Source: Melioribacteraceae bacterium (lineage in GTDB: Bacteria > Bacteroidota > Ignavibacteria > Ignavibacteriales > Melioribacteraceae). Taken from it: a stretch of 64,000 bases of DNA. Position numbers and translations under genes: made by a program. The stretch is from assembly GCA_021647785.1 (NCBI GenBank), contig JAKIUC010000011.1, positions 17,060 through 81,059 on the forward strand. The letters run 5' to 3'. Below the pieces are notes generated by a model. It saw only the letters and a list, made by a program, of their open reading frames with translations, had not been told where the DNA came from and searched no databases. Position 1 is the stretch's first letter; every line of letters starts with the position of its first letter. This document shows, piece by piece, positions 24,433 to 33,336 of this stretch.

Positions 24433-25329
24433 ATGATTAAAATAGAAAATTTATATAAAACATATAACGAAACCGAAGCGGTTAAATGTATTTCATTTGA
24501 AATTAATTCTGGCGAAATGTTTGGAATTATTGGTCCGGATGGTGCCGGGAAAACAACCATTATTAGAATTTTGTGTGGTCTAATTAATTCAACTTCCGGC
24601 GAAGCATATTTAATGGATAAAAACATTAAAAACGAGCGGTCGTTAATACAAAAAAACATTGGCTATCTATCACAAATTTTCAGCCTATATGGCGATTTAA
24701 CAGTAGATGAAAACATCGACTTTTTTGCTAATATTCACAACATTACCGATTATCACGACAGAAGAAATGAACTACTTACGTTTACAAATTTAATAGAATT
24801 TCGCAACCGACTTGCAAACAATCTCTCTGGCGGAATGAAGCAAAAACTCTCACTCGCTTGTAGTCTAATTCATAAACCAAAAATACTTTTTTTAGATGAA
24901 CCAACAACAGGAGTTGATCCTGTTTCAAGAAGAGACTTTTGGAAAATACTTGCAAACTTAAAAAAAGATGGAATAACAATTGTTCTCACAACACCATATT
25001 TGGATGAAGCTGAAAGATGTACAAGGGTTGCATTTATGAATGAAGGTGAAATAATGGATGTTGGAACCCCAAGTGAACTAAAAGCAAAAATGACTGGAGA
25101 AGTTTTAGAAATTGTAAGCTCAGACATAAAAAAAACGGAGAGCATACTAAAAAAACATTTTGATTTTGACATACAACTATTTGGTGATAGAATAAATATT
25201 GTTATAAATAATTTTGAAGATGATTTTCCCAAAATTGAAATGATTTTACTAAATAGCTCTATAAAAATAACTGAAAAGAGAGTTATTACTCCAACTCTTG
25301 AAAACTTATTTATTAATATGATGAGATAA
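24433..25329 (+). CDS. ABC transporter ATP-binding protein (first, degenerate-type subunit)
   Basis: 298 aa from ATG 24433; an upstream TTG at 24409 would add eight residues unlike the family. Walker A GPDGAGKTT, Q-loop YLSQIFSLY, signature LSGGMKQKL, Walker B ILFLDEP. The switch position reads LTTPYLDEAE, with Pro where active ATPases have His. This resembles the first half of YbhF, so it may be the less active partner of a heterodimer with the ATPase encoded at 26630. It energises drug or small-molecule export by the two ABC-2 permeases downstream. Confidence 0.85.
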   Translation: MIKIENLYKTYNETEAVKCISFEINSGEMFGIIGPDGAGKTTIIRILCGLINSTSGEAYLMDKNIKNERSLIQKNIGYLSQIFSLYGDLTVDENIDFFANIHNITDYHDRRNELLTFTNLIEFRNRLANNLSGGMKQKLSLACSLIHKPKILFLDEPTTGVDPVSRRDFWKILANLKKDGITIVLTTPYLDEAERCTRVAFMNEGEIMDVGTPSELKAKMTGEVLEIVSSDIKKTESILKKHFDFDIQLFGDRINIVINNFEDDFPKIEMILLNSSIKITEKRVITPTLENLFINMMR

Positions 25330-25331
25330 AC

Positions 25332-26630
25332 ATGAAGAAATTACTCCTAATATTATTACTTAGCATAACACATGTTCACGCACAAACTAATAACTTAACC
25401 ATTGGGGAAGGTTTAATTATTGGCTTAAATTCAAGTTATGAAATTAAAATTGCAAATTCCGACACATTAATTTCTGATGCTCAAGTAACAAATGCTTGGT
25501 CAAATATGTTGCCCATAGTAACAGTTGGTGCCAATTATAATCACCTTTCTGAAATGCCAATTCAATTTAATCTTCCATTTCCTCAATCAACAAATAGCGA
25601 TGCACTAACAGCAATATATGCAAATGCAGAAATAGAACAACCGTTATTTACTGGGTTTAGATTACTATCGCTGAAAAATGCATCTGAATATAACAAAGAG
25701 GCTTCTTTATTGGAAAAAAGCAAAGTTAAAAACAATAAAGCATTAGAAATTCATCAAGCATTTTGGAGTTATTACAAAGCAGAAAAGTTTATTGAAGTAT
25801 TAATTGAAAATCTATCCGTTGTTGAGTCGCAACTTAATAATGTAGAAAACCTTCTTAAAACGGGTCTAACAACAAAAAGTAATTTGTTGAAATTAAGAGT
25901 TGCAGTTGGAGATGTAAAATCAAAATTAATTGATGCAACGCATAATTCAAAAATAGCACAGGCAAACTTTAACCGAGTAATTGGGTTTGCAATAAATGCA
26001 GAGACGAAAATATCAGCCCCTAATTATATTGAAGAAGTATCCAATCGGGATTTTAATGCAATTCTAAGTGAAGCTCTAAATTCAAGATTGGAATTGAAAG
26101 CGAATAATTTTAGAATTAAAGCAGCTGATGAAATAATTACTGCTGCAAAATCAACTTGGTTTCCTCAAGTAAAAGCATTTGGTTCTTACAATTATTTAAA
26201 ACTTGAAGGCGGCTCACTATTAAATGAAGATGCCGTTAATTTTTGGATGGTTGGTTTAGGAATGAAGTGGAATATTTGGGATTGGTGGAAGACCTCATCG
26301 AATACAACTATTGCCGAGGAACAACATTTTCAAATTGAAGTAGCATCAAAAATGCTTCGAGAAAAAATAGAAATTGAAGTCTATTCGAACTTCCTAAATT
26401 TAGAGAGTGAAGCAGATAAAATTAAACTAAACAAATTACGCGTAGAGTCGGCAGAGGAAAATTTTAGAATAATTGATGATAAATTTACTGCACAAGTTGC
26501 TACTTCAACTGAGTTGATGGAAGCAAGCACACTACTAACCGAAGCAAAAATTAAACTGATAAATTCCTACATTAATTATAAACTGGCTCGCATAAAGTTA
26601 GATAATTCAATTGGAAGGAAAATTTATTGA
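25332..26630 (+). CDS. TolC-family outer-membrane efflux protein
   Basis: 432 aa, signal peptide 1-18 (ending VHA). Two internally similar halves with long alpha-helical hairpins (for example LLKTGLTTKSNLLKLRVAVGDV and FTAQVATSTELMEASTLLTEA) and the short beta strands of the OEP family, including the aromatic segment NFWMVGLGMKWNIWDW. It forms the outer-membrane exit duct for the exporter. It starts 2 bases after the preceding ATPase stop and its stop overlaps the next ATG by one base. Confidence 0.85.
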   Translation: MKKLLLILLLSITHVHAQTNNLTIGEGLIIGLNSSYEIKIANSDTLISDAQVTNAWSNMLPIVTVGANYNHLSEMPIQFNLPFPQSTNSDALTAIYANAEIEQPLFTGFRLLSLKNASEYNKEASLLEKSKVKNNKALEIHQAFWSYYKAEKFIEVLIENLSVVESQLNNVENLLKTGLTTKSNLLKLRVAVGDVKSKLIDATHNSKIAQANFNRVIGFAINAETKISAPNYIEEVSNRDFNAILSEALNSRLELKANNFRIKAADEIITAAKSTWFPQVKAFGSYNYLKLEGGSLLNEDAVNFWMVGLGMKWNIWDWWKTSSNTTIAEEQHFQIEVASKMLREKIEIEVYSNFLNLESEADKIKLNKLRVESAEENFRIIDDKFTAQVATSTELMEASTLLTEAKIKLINSYINYKLARIKLDNSIGRKIY

Positions 26631-27565
26631 TGTTTTCAATTGAAGTAAAAAATCTACGGAAGGAGTTTGGAAAATTTGTTGCCGTTAACAATATTTCATT
26701 CAATGTGAAATCAGGAAATATTTTCGGATTTCTCGGGGCAAATGGTGCTGGTAAAACAACTGCAATTAAAATGATGTCCGGAATTCTTGAACCCACGCTT
26801 GGTGATGCACTTGTTGGCGGCTTTAGTATTGCTAACAATCCTGATAAAGTGAAACTGAATATTGGCTACATGTCGCAGAGGTTTTCGCTATACAACGATT
26901 TATCCGTTGGAGAAAATATTGACTTTTTTGGCGGGGTTTATGGGTTAAGGGGAAAAGAGTTTATAAAAAGAAAAGAGTGGGTGCTTGATATTGCCAATCT
27001 GAAAAATCAAGAAAAAATTCTTACAGGCTCTCTACCTGGTGGAATAAAACAACGGTTAGCACTTGGCACGGCGGTAATTCATAAACCCGGAATTCTCTTT
27101 CTTGATGAACCAACAAGCGGAGTTGATCCTCTTTCGCGAAGAAGTTTTTGGGAGCTAATTCAAAACCTCTCATCCGAAGGAGTAACGGTTTTGGTTACAA
27201 CTCATTATCTCGAAGAAGCAGAATATTGCGATGATATTATTCTGCTTGATGCCGGAGAAATTATTGCAGATGGTTCAGCGAACGAGATGAAAAAGAAATA
27301 TCTAAAAAATGATATTCTTGAAGTTGAATGCAGCGATGTTATTGCAGGCTTAGAGATTCTTGAAAAGCAAAATTACGTTGAAGAATCTTCCGTCTTTGGT
27401 AATAATATTCACATCAGTGTTAATAAAAATTTTAAGGAGCAGCACCAGATAAAGGACTTGCTGGAAACAACTCACAACATTAAAGTTAAGCGAGTTCATA
27501 AAATTGTTCCCACACTCGAGGATGTTTTTATTCACCTTTTAGAGAAAAGAAAAAATGCTAAATAG
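26630..27565 (+). CDS. ABC transporter ATP-binding protein (second subunit)
   Basis: 311 aa from ATG 26630 (TGATG overlap with tolC-like stop). Walker A GANGAGKTT, Q-loop YMSQRFSLY, signature LPGGIKQRL (Pro for Ser), Walker B ILFLDEP, H-loop VTTHYLEEAE with the His intact. It is similar to the second half of YbhF. Together with the Pro-switch ATPase it forms an asymmetric pair, which in E. coli YbhF is a single fused chain. It overlaps the permease gene by 11 bases. Confidence 0.87.
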   Translation: MFSIEVKNLRKEFGKFVAVNNISFNVKSGNIFGFLGANGAGKTTAIKMMSGILEPTLGDALVGGFSIANNPDKVKLNIGYMSQRFSLYNDLSVGENIDFFGGVYGLRGKEFIKRKEWVLDIANLKNQEKILTGSLPGGIKQRLALGTAVIHKPGILFLDEPTSGVDPLSRRSFWELIQNLSSEGVTVLVTTHYLEEAEYCDDIILLDAGEIIADGSANEMKKKYLKNDILEVECSDVIAGLEILEKQNYVEESSVFGNNIHISVNKNFKEQHQIKDLLETTHNIKVKRVHKIVPTLEDVFIHLLEKRKNAK

Positions 27566-28691
27566 AATATTTGCAATAACGAAAAAAGAAATAAAACAAA
27601 TTTTAAGAGATAAACGAATGTTGTTCGTCCTCTTTTTCTTTCCAGTATTTTTGCTAATAATTTTTGGATACGCAGTTAACTTTGATGTGCAAAACATTAG
27701 ACTTGCCATTATGGATAACGACAGAACATCCACCAGCAGAGATTTGATAAATTCCATTTCGAGTTCATCCTATTTTGAAATTATAGAATATTACGAAGAT
27801 GATAAAAGGGGAAAAGAACTTCTTGATAAAGGCATTGCAAAGGGTGTAATGATTATCCCAAATGGATTAGAAAAGGATATCTACTCAGGAAGGGAAAATA
27901 TAAAAATTCAAATTCTGCTTGATGGTGTTGATGGCAACAGTGCTGCAATAATTGAGAACTATTCCATTGCAGCAATCTATGCCTTCAATAATAAGTTGAA
28001 CGAAAAAGCCTCTCAAAAAATTGGTTTTAAAATTGCACCACCAATAGATTTGAAATCACGATTTTGGTTTAACCCTTTACTGCAAACAACTATCTATTTA
28101 ATACCGGGTCTTATAGCTTTAATCCTAATAGTAACAGCGGTTGTAACAGTTTCTCTTTCGTTAGTACGAGAAAAAGAGCTTGGCACTATTGAACAAATCA
28201 ATGTTTCATCACTTACAATTTTTGAATTGCTGATTGGCAAACTAACTCCATATGTTATAATCTCCTTTGCTAATGCTGCCCTCATTTTAATTGCTGGTTA
28301 CATTCTCTTTGGAGTTGTAGTTCATGGAAGTTATTTCCTCCTTTTTCTCTCTACTCTCCTTTTCCTTTTTGCTTCAACCACTATCGGAATTTTCATCTCA
28401 GTAGTTTCAGATTCTCAGCAAGTTGCCTTCTCCATTGCAACCTTTGTATCACTTTTGCCGGCAACACTACTTTCCGGGTTTATTTTTCCTATTGAATCGA
28501 TGCCCGAAATAATTCAATGGGGAACAAACATTACTCCTGCAAAATATTTTATTATTGCTCTGCGTTCAATTATAATTAAAGGAACAGGATTACAAGCATT
28601 CTGGGAACAATGGGTTTATATGTTTCTCTTTGCAATAGTTTTTCTTCTTCTTGCAATGATTAAAAACCAACAACAACTAAAAAATTTATAA
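27555..28691 (+). CDS. ABC-2 type permease (YbhS/YhhJ-like)
   Basis: 378 aa. N-terminal helix (about 20-42, LFVLFFFPVFLLIIFGYAV), large periplasmic domain (about 45-165, with FDVQNIRLAIMDNDRTSTSRDL), then five hydrophobic helices (about 178-370) containing VREKELGTIEQINVSSL, the conserved cytosolic E-rich coupling motif, and ATLLSGFIFPIESMP. It is the transmembrane half-transporter of the exporter, paired with the next gene, which overlaps by one base. Confidence 0.87.
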   Translation: MLNRIFAITKKEIKQILRDKRMLFVLFFFPVFLLIIFGYAVNFDVQNIRLAIMDNDRTSTSRDLINSISSSSYFEIIEYYEDDKRGKELLDKGIAKGVMIIPNGLEKDIYSGRENIKIQILLDGVDGNSAAIIENYSIAAIYAFNNKLNEKASQKIGFKIAPPIDLKSRFWFNPLLQTTIYLIPGLIALILIVTAVVTVSLSLVREKELGTIEQINVSSLTIFELLIGKLTPYVIISFANAALILIAGYILFGVVVHGSYFLLFLSTLLFLFASTTIGIFISVVSDSQQVAFSIATFVSLLPATLLSGFIFPIESMPEIIQWGTNITPAKYFIIALRSIIIKGTGLQAFWEQWVYMFLFAIVFLLLAMIKNQQQLKNL

Positions 28692-29821
28692 TGCGTACAA
28701 TTTTACATATTATCATCAAAGAACTTCTTCAATTAAAACGCGATCCAAAAATGTTTGTTATCATATTAGTTGCTCCTGTATTTCAACTGGTTTTTCTTGG
28801 ATATGCAGTAAACATGGATGTTGAAAAAGTTCCTGCTGTAATATTTAATCAGGATAATTCAAAAACAAGCCGTGAGTTTTTAGAGAAGTTTAGTGGAAAC
28901 AGGTATTTTGAGTTTGTTGCACACGTTGATAACTACGGCGATTTACAATCCTACATCGATAATGGCACGGCATCACTCGCTATTGTGATTCCGAATAATT
29001 TTGAAAAAATGATTGCAAGAAATGAAACTGCTGATATTCAAGCAATATTTGATGGCTCTGATGGAAACAAAGCCTCAATTACTGCGGGGTATCTGCAAAA
29101 AATTGTTGGAGAGTATTCACTAAATATAATAAATAGTCAAAGGGCAAAAACTGGAAATTTCTTTTCTCCCATTGGTCAAATTACTCCGGAAATTCGTGCA
29201 TGGTATAATCCGGAATTGAGAACAAGAGTTTATATGATTCCAGGAATAGTAGGATTACTCCTCTCTATTATAACCTTAATCTTAACTTCACTCGCAATAG
29301 TAAAAGAGAGAGAAATTGGAACCCTTGAACAAATAATGGTTACACCAATAAAACCAATTCAACTAATTCTCGGAAAGCTAATTCCCTTTGCATTACTGGG
29401 CTTTGCTGCTGTTATGGTTGTTCTGCTTGCTATGAATTTTATCTTTGGAATTTCTCCTCGCGGAAGTATTACATTCCTGTTTGCAACAACACTGCTCTAC
29501 ATAATATCAACTCTAGGTTTGGGCTTGTTCGTCTCCACAATTTCAAAAACTCAGCAGCAAGCAATGATGCTTGCAATATTTGTTGTATTGTTACCTATGA
29601 CGTTTCTTTCAGGCTTTGCATTCCCTATTGAAAATATGCCAAAAATTATTCAAGGAATTACATACATAATTCCACTTAGATATTTTATGACAATTCTTAG
29701 AGGAATAATTTTAAAGGGTGCCGGTTTTACTGAACTTTGGTTTGATGTTATAATGCTTTTATCAATTGGTGTTGTCGTTTTTTCTTTAAGCATTTTGCGT
29801 TTTAAGAAGCGGTTGGATTAA
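28691..29821 (+). CDS. ABC-2 type permease (YbhR-like)
   Basis: 376 aa, paralogous to the preceding permease: first helix at about 21-40, periplasmic domain with MDVEKVPAVIFNQDNSKTSREF, then helices at about 175-370 with VKEREIGTLEQIMVTPIKP and MTFLSGFAFPIENMP. It completes a TetR-MFP-ATPase-TolC-ATPase-permease-permease operon. Cargo cannot be read from sequence; related systems export cationic drugs or metabolites. Confidence 0.87.
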   Translation: MRTILHIIIKELLQLKRDPKMFVIILVAPVFQLVFLGYAVNMDVEKVPAVIFNQDNSKTSREFLEKFSGNRYFEFVAHVDNYGDLQSYIDNGTASLAIVIPNNFEKMIARNETADIQAIFDGSDGNKASITAGYLQKIVGEYSLNIINSQRAKTGNFFSPIGQITPEIRAWYNPELRTRVYMIPGIVGLLLSIITLILTSLAIVKEREIGTLEQIMVTPIKPIQLILGKLIPFALLGFAAVMVVLLAMNFIFGISPRGSITFLFATTLLYIISTLGLGLFVSTISKTQQQAMMLAIFVVLLPMTFLSGFAFPIENMPKIIQGITYIIPLRYFMTILRGIILKGAGFTELWFDVIMLLSIGVVVFSLSILRFKKRLD

Positions 29822-29963
29822 GAGACTGTGTGTAAAGTGTCAAATACTTCTTGCTAAAGTATTCTTTTAGGAGAGACTGTTTAGTGGTATTGTTTGTAGT
29901 TCATATTCACCAAGATAAATCGAAGATAAACGGTAACTACTTTATCTTAAGTGTTAATTGGAA

Positions 29964-30036
29964 CTCACCCCAAACCCCTCTCTTAAAAAGAGAGGGGTTT
30001 ATGCTCCCTCTCCCTTTGGGAGAGGGTTGGGGTGAG
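29964..30036. repeat. 73-bp double-hairpin palindromic element
   Basis: Outer inverted repeat CTCACCCCAA (29964-29973) and TTGGGGTGAG (30027-30036). Inside are two perfect stems: AAACCCCTCTCTT/AAGAGAGGGGTTT (29972-29984, 29988-30000) and CCCTCTCCC/GGGAGAGGG (30006-30014, 30018-30026). The GC content is far above its surroundings. This is the look of a REP/MITE-type mobile repeat. Confidence 0.7.
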
Positions 30037-30050
30037 GGGTTATACGACAT

Positions 30051-30138
30051 TATACCGACAATGAATTGGTTTTCGGAATTCCAAAAGCGAATATGGTCGG
30101 TATATAACAACCAAATTATTTCCTTTATCCGAAAACCA
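30051..30138 (-). repeat. MITE-like repeat, family A, second copy
   Basis: TATACCGA at 30051-30058 and TCGGTATA at 30097-30104 match the ends of the element at 20736-20862 in the opposite orientation. A 13-bp inverted repeat (ATTGGTTTTCGGA near 30065, TCCGAAAACCAAT near 30127) extends over and beyond it, so the true right end is uncertain. Confidence 0.5.
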
Positions 30139-30159
30139 ATTTGGGTTGTCTATATATAT

Positions 30160-31464
30160 TTATCTTAAAATAGTTTTAATCAATTTTGGTTTAACAACAT
30201 TTTTGCTACTAAACTTTAGTGCATTCTCCACTCTCATTTTTACCGAATCAATTTCTTTCTTTTTATCTGTAAAAAGTTTTGCTATTACATCTCCTTTTCT
30301 AACTCTATCTCCAATTTTTGGATTAAATATTATTCCAGCTTTTGGTTCAATTGTATCATCCTTTGTTAGTCTCCCTGCACCAAGCTGTAATGCGGACATT
30401 CCAATTTCATAGTTGTCAACCTCTTTCAAATAACCAGTTCTCGTTGCAATAATTTCTTCCGAGTATTTTGATTTAGGATACTTTGATAAGTTGGTTAAAA
30501 CGGAAGTATCCCCTTTTTGCAATTTCACAATTTGAAGAAATTTATCGAAAGCTTTTCCATTTTTAATCATCTCTTTAGAAATTTCAACCCCTTCATCAAT
30601 AGATGCAGCTTTTCCACCAAGGTAAATCATAGCTCCGGATAGTTTGTGGGTAACAGTCATTAAATCGGGAACCTCTTTCCCCTGTAGGGCTTCCACCGAT
30701 TCAACAACTTCAAGCCAGTTTCCAATATTATTTCCAAGAGGCTGATTCATATCTGTGATTATTCCAATCACTTTTTTGTCGAATGCTTTTGCTGTGTTAA
30801 TCAAAGACTTCGCTAATGTTTTTGCATCCTTTAATTCCTTCATAAAAGCACCGCTCCCGGTTTTGATATCCAGCACAAGACCATCAATTCCTTCGGCTAA
30901 TTTTTTGCTCATTATGCTGCCGGTAATTAATGGAATTGATTCTACCGTTGCAGTAACATCGCGGAGTGCGTACATTAGTTTGTCTGCTGGAACAATGCTC
31001 TTTGTCTGCCCAGCCAAAACAGCGCCACACTTTTTAATTATGTTTTTGTATTGCGTTAAATTTACGTCCGTTCTAAATCCGGGAATTGCTTCAAGTTTAT
31101 CGAGAGTTCCGCCAGTATGCCCCAAGCCGCGTCCGGAAATCATTGGTACGTTCACACCCGCAGCAGCTACAATCGGAGCAAGTATCAAAGAGGTTTTGTC
31201 GCCAACTCCACCTGTTGAATGTTTGTCAACTTTTGCTCCAGCAATTGAATCTAAATTAATAACAGTTCCACTATAAAGCATAGCTTCTGTTAGGGCTGCT
31301 GTTTCATCCACGCTCATTCCATTAAGAAAAACAGCCATTAATAATGCAGAAAACTGATAATCTGGAATCTTACCTTTAGTATAATTATTGATTAAGAACT
31401 TAATCTCATCCGTTGATAATTTTTGATGTTCTCTTTTCTTTTTTATTAACTCAATTGCGTTCAT
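30160..31464 (-). CDS. deoA: Thymidine/pyrimidine-nucleoside phosphorylase
   Basis: 434 aa from ATG 31464 (MNAIELIKKKREHQKL), preceded by GAGAG; an ATG four codons upstream is less likely. Signature KHSTGGVGDKTSLILAP, the phosphate-binding GRGLGHTGGTLDKLE, and KKLAEGIDGLVLDIKTGSGAFMK are the canonical motifs of the family. The three-domain layout (helical lobe, alpha/beta lobe, C-terminal PYNP domain with KAGIIFNPKIGDRVRKGDVIAKL) is complete. It cleaves thymidine (and in the Pdp type also uridine) with phosphate to base and (deoxy)ribose 1-phosphate in the cytosol, for salvage. It could equally be called pdp; length fits both. Confidence 0.9.
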   Translation of the reverse strand: MNAIELIKKKREHQKLSTDEIKFLINNYTKGKIPDYQFSALLMAVFLNGMSVDETAALTEAMLYSGTVINLDSIAGAKVDKHSTGGVGDKTSLILAPIVAAAGVNVPMISGRGLGHTGGTLDKLEAIPGFRTDVNLTQYKNIIKKCGAVLAGQTKSIVPADKLMYALRDVTATVESIPLITGSIMSKKLAEGIDGLVLDIKTGSGAFMKELKDAKTLAKSLINTAKAFDKKVIGIITDMNQPLGNNIGNWLEVVESVEALQGKEVPDLMTVTHKLSGAMIYLGGKAASIDEGVEISKEMIKNGKAFDKFLQIVKLQKGDTSVLTNLSKYPKSKYSEEIIATRTGYLKEVDNYEIGMSALQLGAGRLTKDDTIEPKAGIIFNPKIGDRVRKGDVIAKLFTDKKKEIDSVKMRVENALKFSSKNVVKPKLIKTILR

Positions 31465-31580
31465 ACTAACTCTCATTTTTTGAATTCTATAAATTATTAA
31501 ATATTTTGATAAACAGAGATAAATAAATAGATTTTAATAAAAGTAAAATAGAATTTAACAAAGATTTCAGAGGAAATATT

Positions 31581-31982
31581 ATGAGAAAGGGTAATTTTTT
31601 AATTCTGCTTTTATGTTTATTGTTTTTTTCAGGCTGTCATTCTTTTTATAGAATTGACATGGATGAACTACAAAACTTAAACGAAAATGATGTTGTTCAA
31701 ATTAAGTTAGAGAGCGGTAAGATTATCAAAGTAAAAAACATTCGACAAATCAACTTATCGAACAATCAAGAACTTGAGTTTATAACTTTTAGTTCGGCAG
31801 AATACAAAATTGATTCTACAAAACTTATTGTTCCGCTTAAAGAAATTAAGGAAATAAGAGTTGAAAAATTTGATGTGCAAAAATCAATTTTTTCTACACT
31901 TTTTATAACGGGGGGTGTAATTCTTGCCGTTTCTTTTGTTCTGGTATATGTTTTTGGTGTTTCTTTTTCCGTTGGTGGTTAA
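31581..31982 (+). CDS. Small lipoprotein with C-terminal membrane segment (133 aa)
   Basis: Lipobox FSGC (Cys19) after a hydrophobic leader. The middle (VVQIKLESGKIIKVKNIRQINLSNN, LKEIKEIRVEKFD) is a small beta fold with the pattern of a short SH3-like or 'YgdI/YgdR-type' domain. Residues about 105-128 are hydrophobic (FITGGVILAVSFVLVYVFGV), a transmembrane helix. No function can be assigned. Confidence 0.55.
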   Translation: MRKGNFLILLLCLLFFSGCHSFYRIDMDELQNLNENDVVQIKLESGKIIKVKNIRQINLSNNQELEFITFSSAEYKIDSTKLIVPLKEIKEIRVEKFDVQKSIFSTLFITGGVILAVSFVLVYVFGVSFSVGG

Positions 31983-32082
31983 AGAGGTGTTGAAAAAGAA
32001 AAACCACCTAATTGAATTTTGCTCCCTTTTTCAATATTATTAATTCATTAATATAAATTATAAATAGAATATTGAGGAAAAA

Positions 32083-33327
32083 ATGTTTGATGAAAATTAT
32101 CAGTTTTCGGTTTTAGAGAGATTTATTAAATATGTAAAAATTGATACCAAAAGCGATGACGAATCTGAAGTAACCCCAAGCACAGCAAAGCAATTTGATT
32201 TAGCAAACCTTCTCGTTGAAGAGCTTAAAGAGCTTGGTTTAACTGATGCAGAGGTTGATGATAAATGTTATGTGATGGCAACACTCCCTTCTAACACAGA
32301 TAAAGATGTACCAACTATTGGTTTTGTTTCACATGTCGATACATCGCCCGCCGTTACTGGAACAAATGTAAATCCACAAATTCACAAAAACTACCAAGGT
32401 GGAGATATAGAAATTGGCGAAGGGAAAATAATTGATGCTGCAAATAATCCGGAGCTGAATGATATGATTGGAATGGATATAATAACAACCGATGGAACAA
32501 CCCTACTTGGTGCCGATGATAAAGCTGGCATTGCAGAAATAATGGATGCTCTCCAGTATTTGCAAGCACATCCGGAGATTAAGCATGGCACAATTAAAAT
32601 TGGATATACCCCTGATGAAGAAATTGGGCGTGGTGCTGATTGTTTTGACGTTGCAAAGTTTGGTGCAAAGTTTGCTTACACCATTGATGGCTCTACACGT
32701 GGTGAAGTTGAAACAGAGACATTCAGTGCTGATGCGGTTGAAATCAATTTCGTTGGAATTAATGTTCATCCCGGTTACGCAAAAGATAAAATGGTTAACT
32801 CACTAAAAGTCGCTTCTCATTTTATTGATCTATTACCGAAAGATGGATTAGCTCCAGAAAGGACAAGTGGACGAGAGGGTTATGTTCATCCAGTATCAAT
32901 AAATGGCAATGAAGAGAAAACAGTTGTTAAAATGATTATCCGAGATTTTATTGATTCAAAACTTGAGGAGTTCGAAAATAAAGTTGAGGGACTTTGTAAA
33001 GAAGCTATTGCACTCTATCCAGGCTCATCCTACGAGTTTAAAGTAATTAAGCAATACAGAAACATGAAAAATATTTTAGACAACCATCCGGAAATAGAAA
33101 ACAATGCACTTGAATCATTAAACCGTCTAGGCATTACTCCAATACAATCAGCAATTAGAGGTGGTACTGATGGTTCGCGTTTAAGTTTTTTGGGTTTGCC
33201 AACTCCTAACTTATTTGCCGGCGGTCATAATTTCCACGCCTACACTGAGTATGTCGCAATTCAAGATATGGAGGCATCAGTTAAAAACATTGTAACTCTT
33301 ATCCAAGTTTGGGAAGAGAAAGCATAA
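32083..33327 (+). CDS. pepT: Peptidase T, tripeptide aminopeptidase
   Basis: 414 aa, ATG 32083 with GAGGAAAAA upstream. M20-family metal-binding residues in order: His84/Asp86 in FVSHVDTSP, LLGADDKAGIAEIM (bridging Asp), TPDEEIGRGAD (catalytic Glu and metal Glu), IDGSTRGEVE (Asp), and the C-terminal His in FAGGHNFHAYTEY. The lid/dimerisation domain lies at about 210-325. It removes the N-terminal residue from tripeptides in the cytosol using two zinc ions. Length equals that of E. coli PepT. Confidence 0.93.
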   Translation: MFDENYQFSVLERFIKYVKIDTKSDDESEVTPSTAKQFDLANLLVEELKELGLTDAEVDDKCYVMATLPSNTDKDVPTIGFVSHVDTSPAVTGTNVNPQIHKNYQGGDIEIGEGKIIDAANNPELNDMIGMDIITTDGTTLLGADDKAGIAEIMDALQYLQAHPEIKHGTIKIGYTPDEEIGRGADCFDVAKFGAKFAYTIDGSTRGEVETETFSADAVEINFVGINVHPGYAKDKMVNSLKVASHFIDLLPKDGLAPERTSGREGYVHPVSINGNEEKTVVKMIIRDFIDSKLEEFENKVEGLCKEAIALYPGSSYEFKVIKQYRNMKNILDNHPEIENNALESLNRLGITPIQSAIRGGTDGSRLSFLGLPTPNLFAGGHNFHAYTEYVAIQDMEASVKNIVTLIQVWEEKA

Positions 33328-33336
33328 AAGTATGAT

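Larger units (their letters stand above)
29822..30159. other. Intergenic repeat cluster between convergent genes
   Basis: About 340 bp between the exporter operon and the convergent phosphorylase gene. It consists largely of two dispersed repeats described separately (29964-30036 and 30051-30138). The strong hairpins may also end transcription from both sides. Confidence 0.55.

Noticed and set aside
30160..31276. Plus-strand ORFs opposite the phosphorylase gene
   Set aside because: They are antisense shadows; the minus strand has full family motifs.
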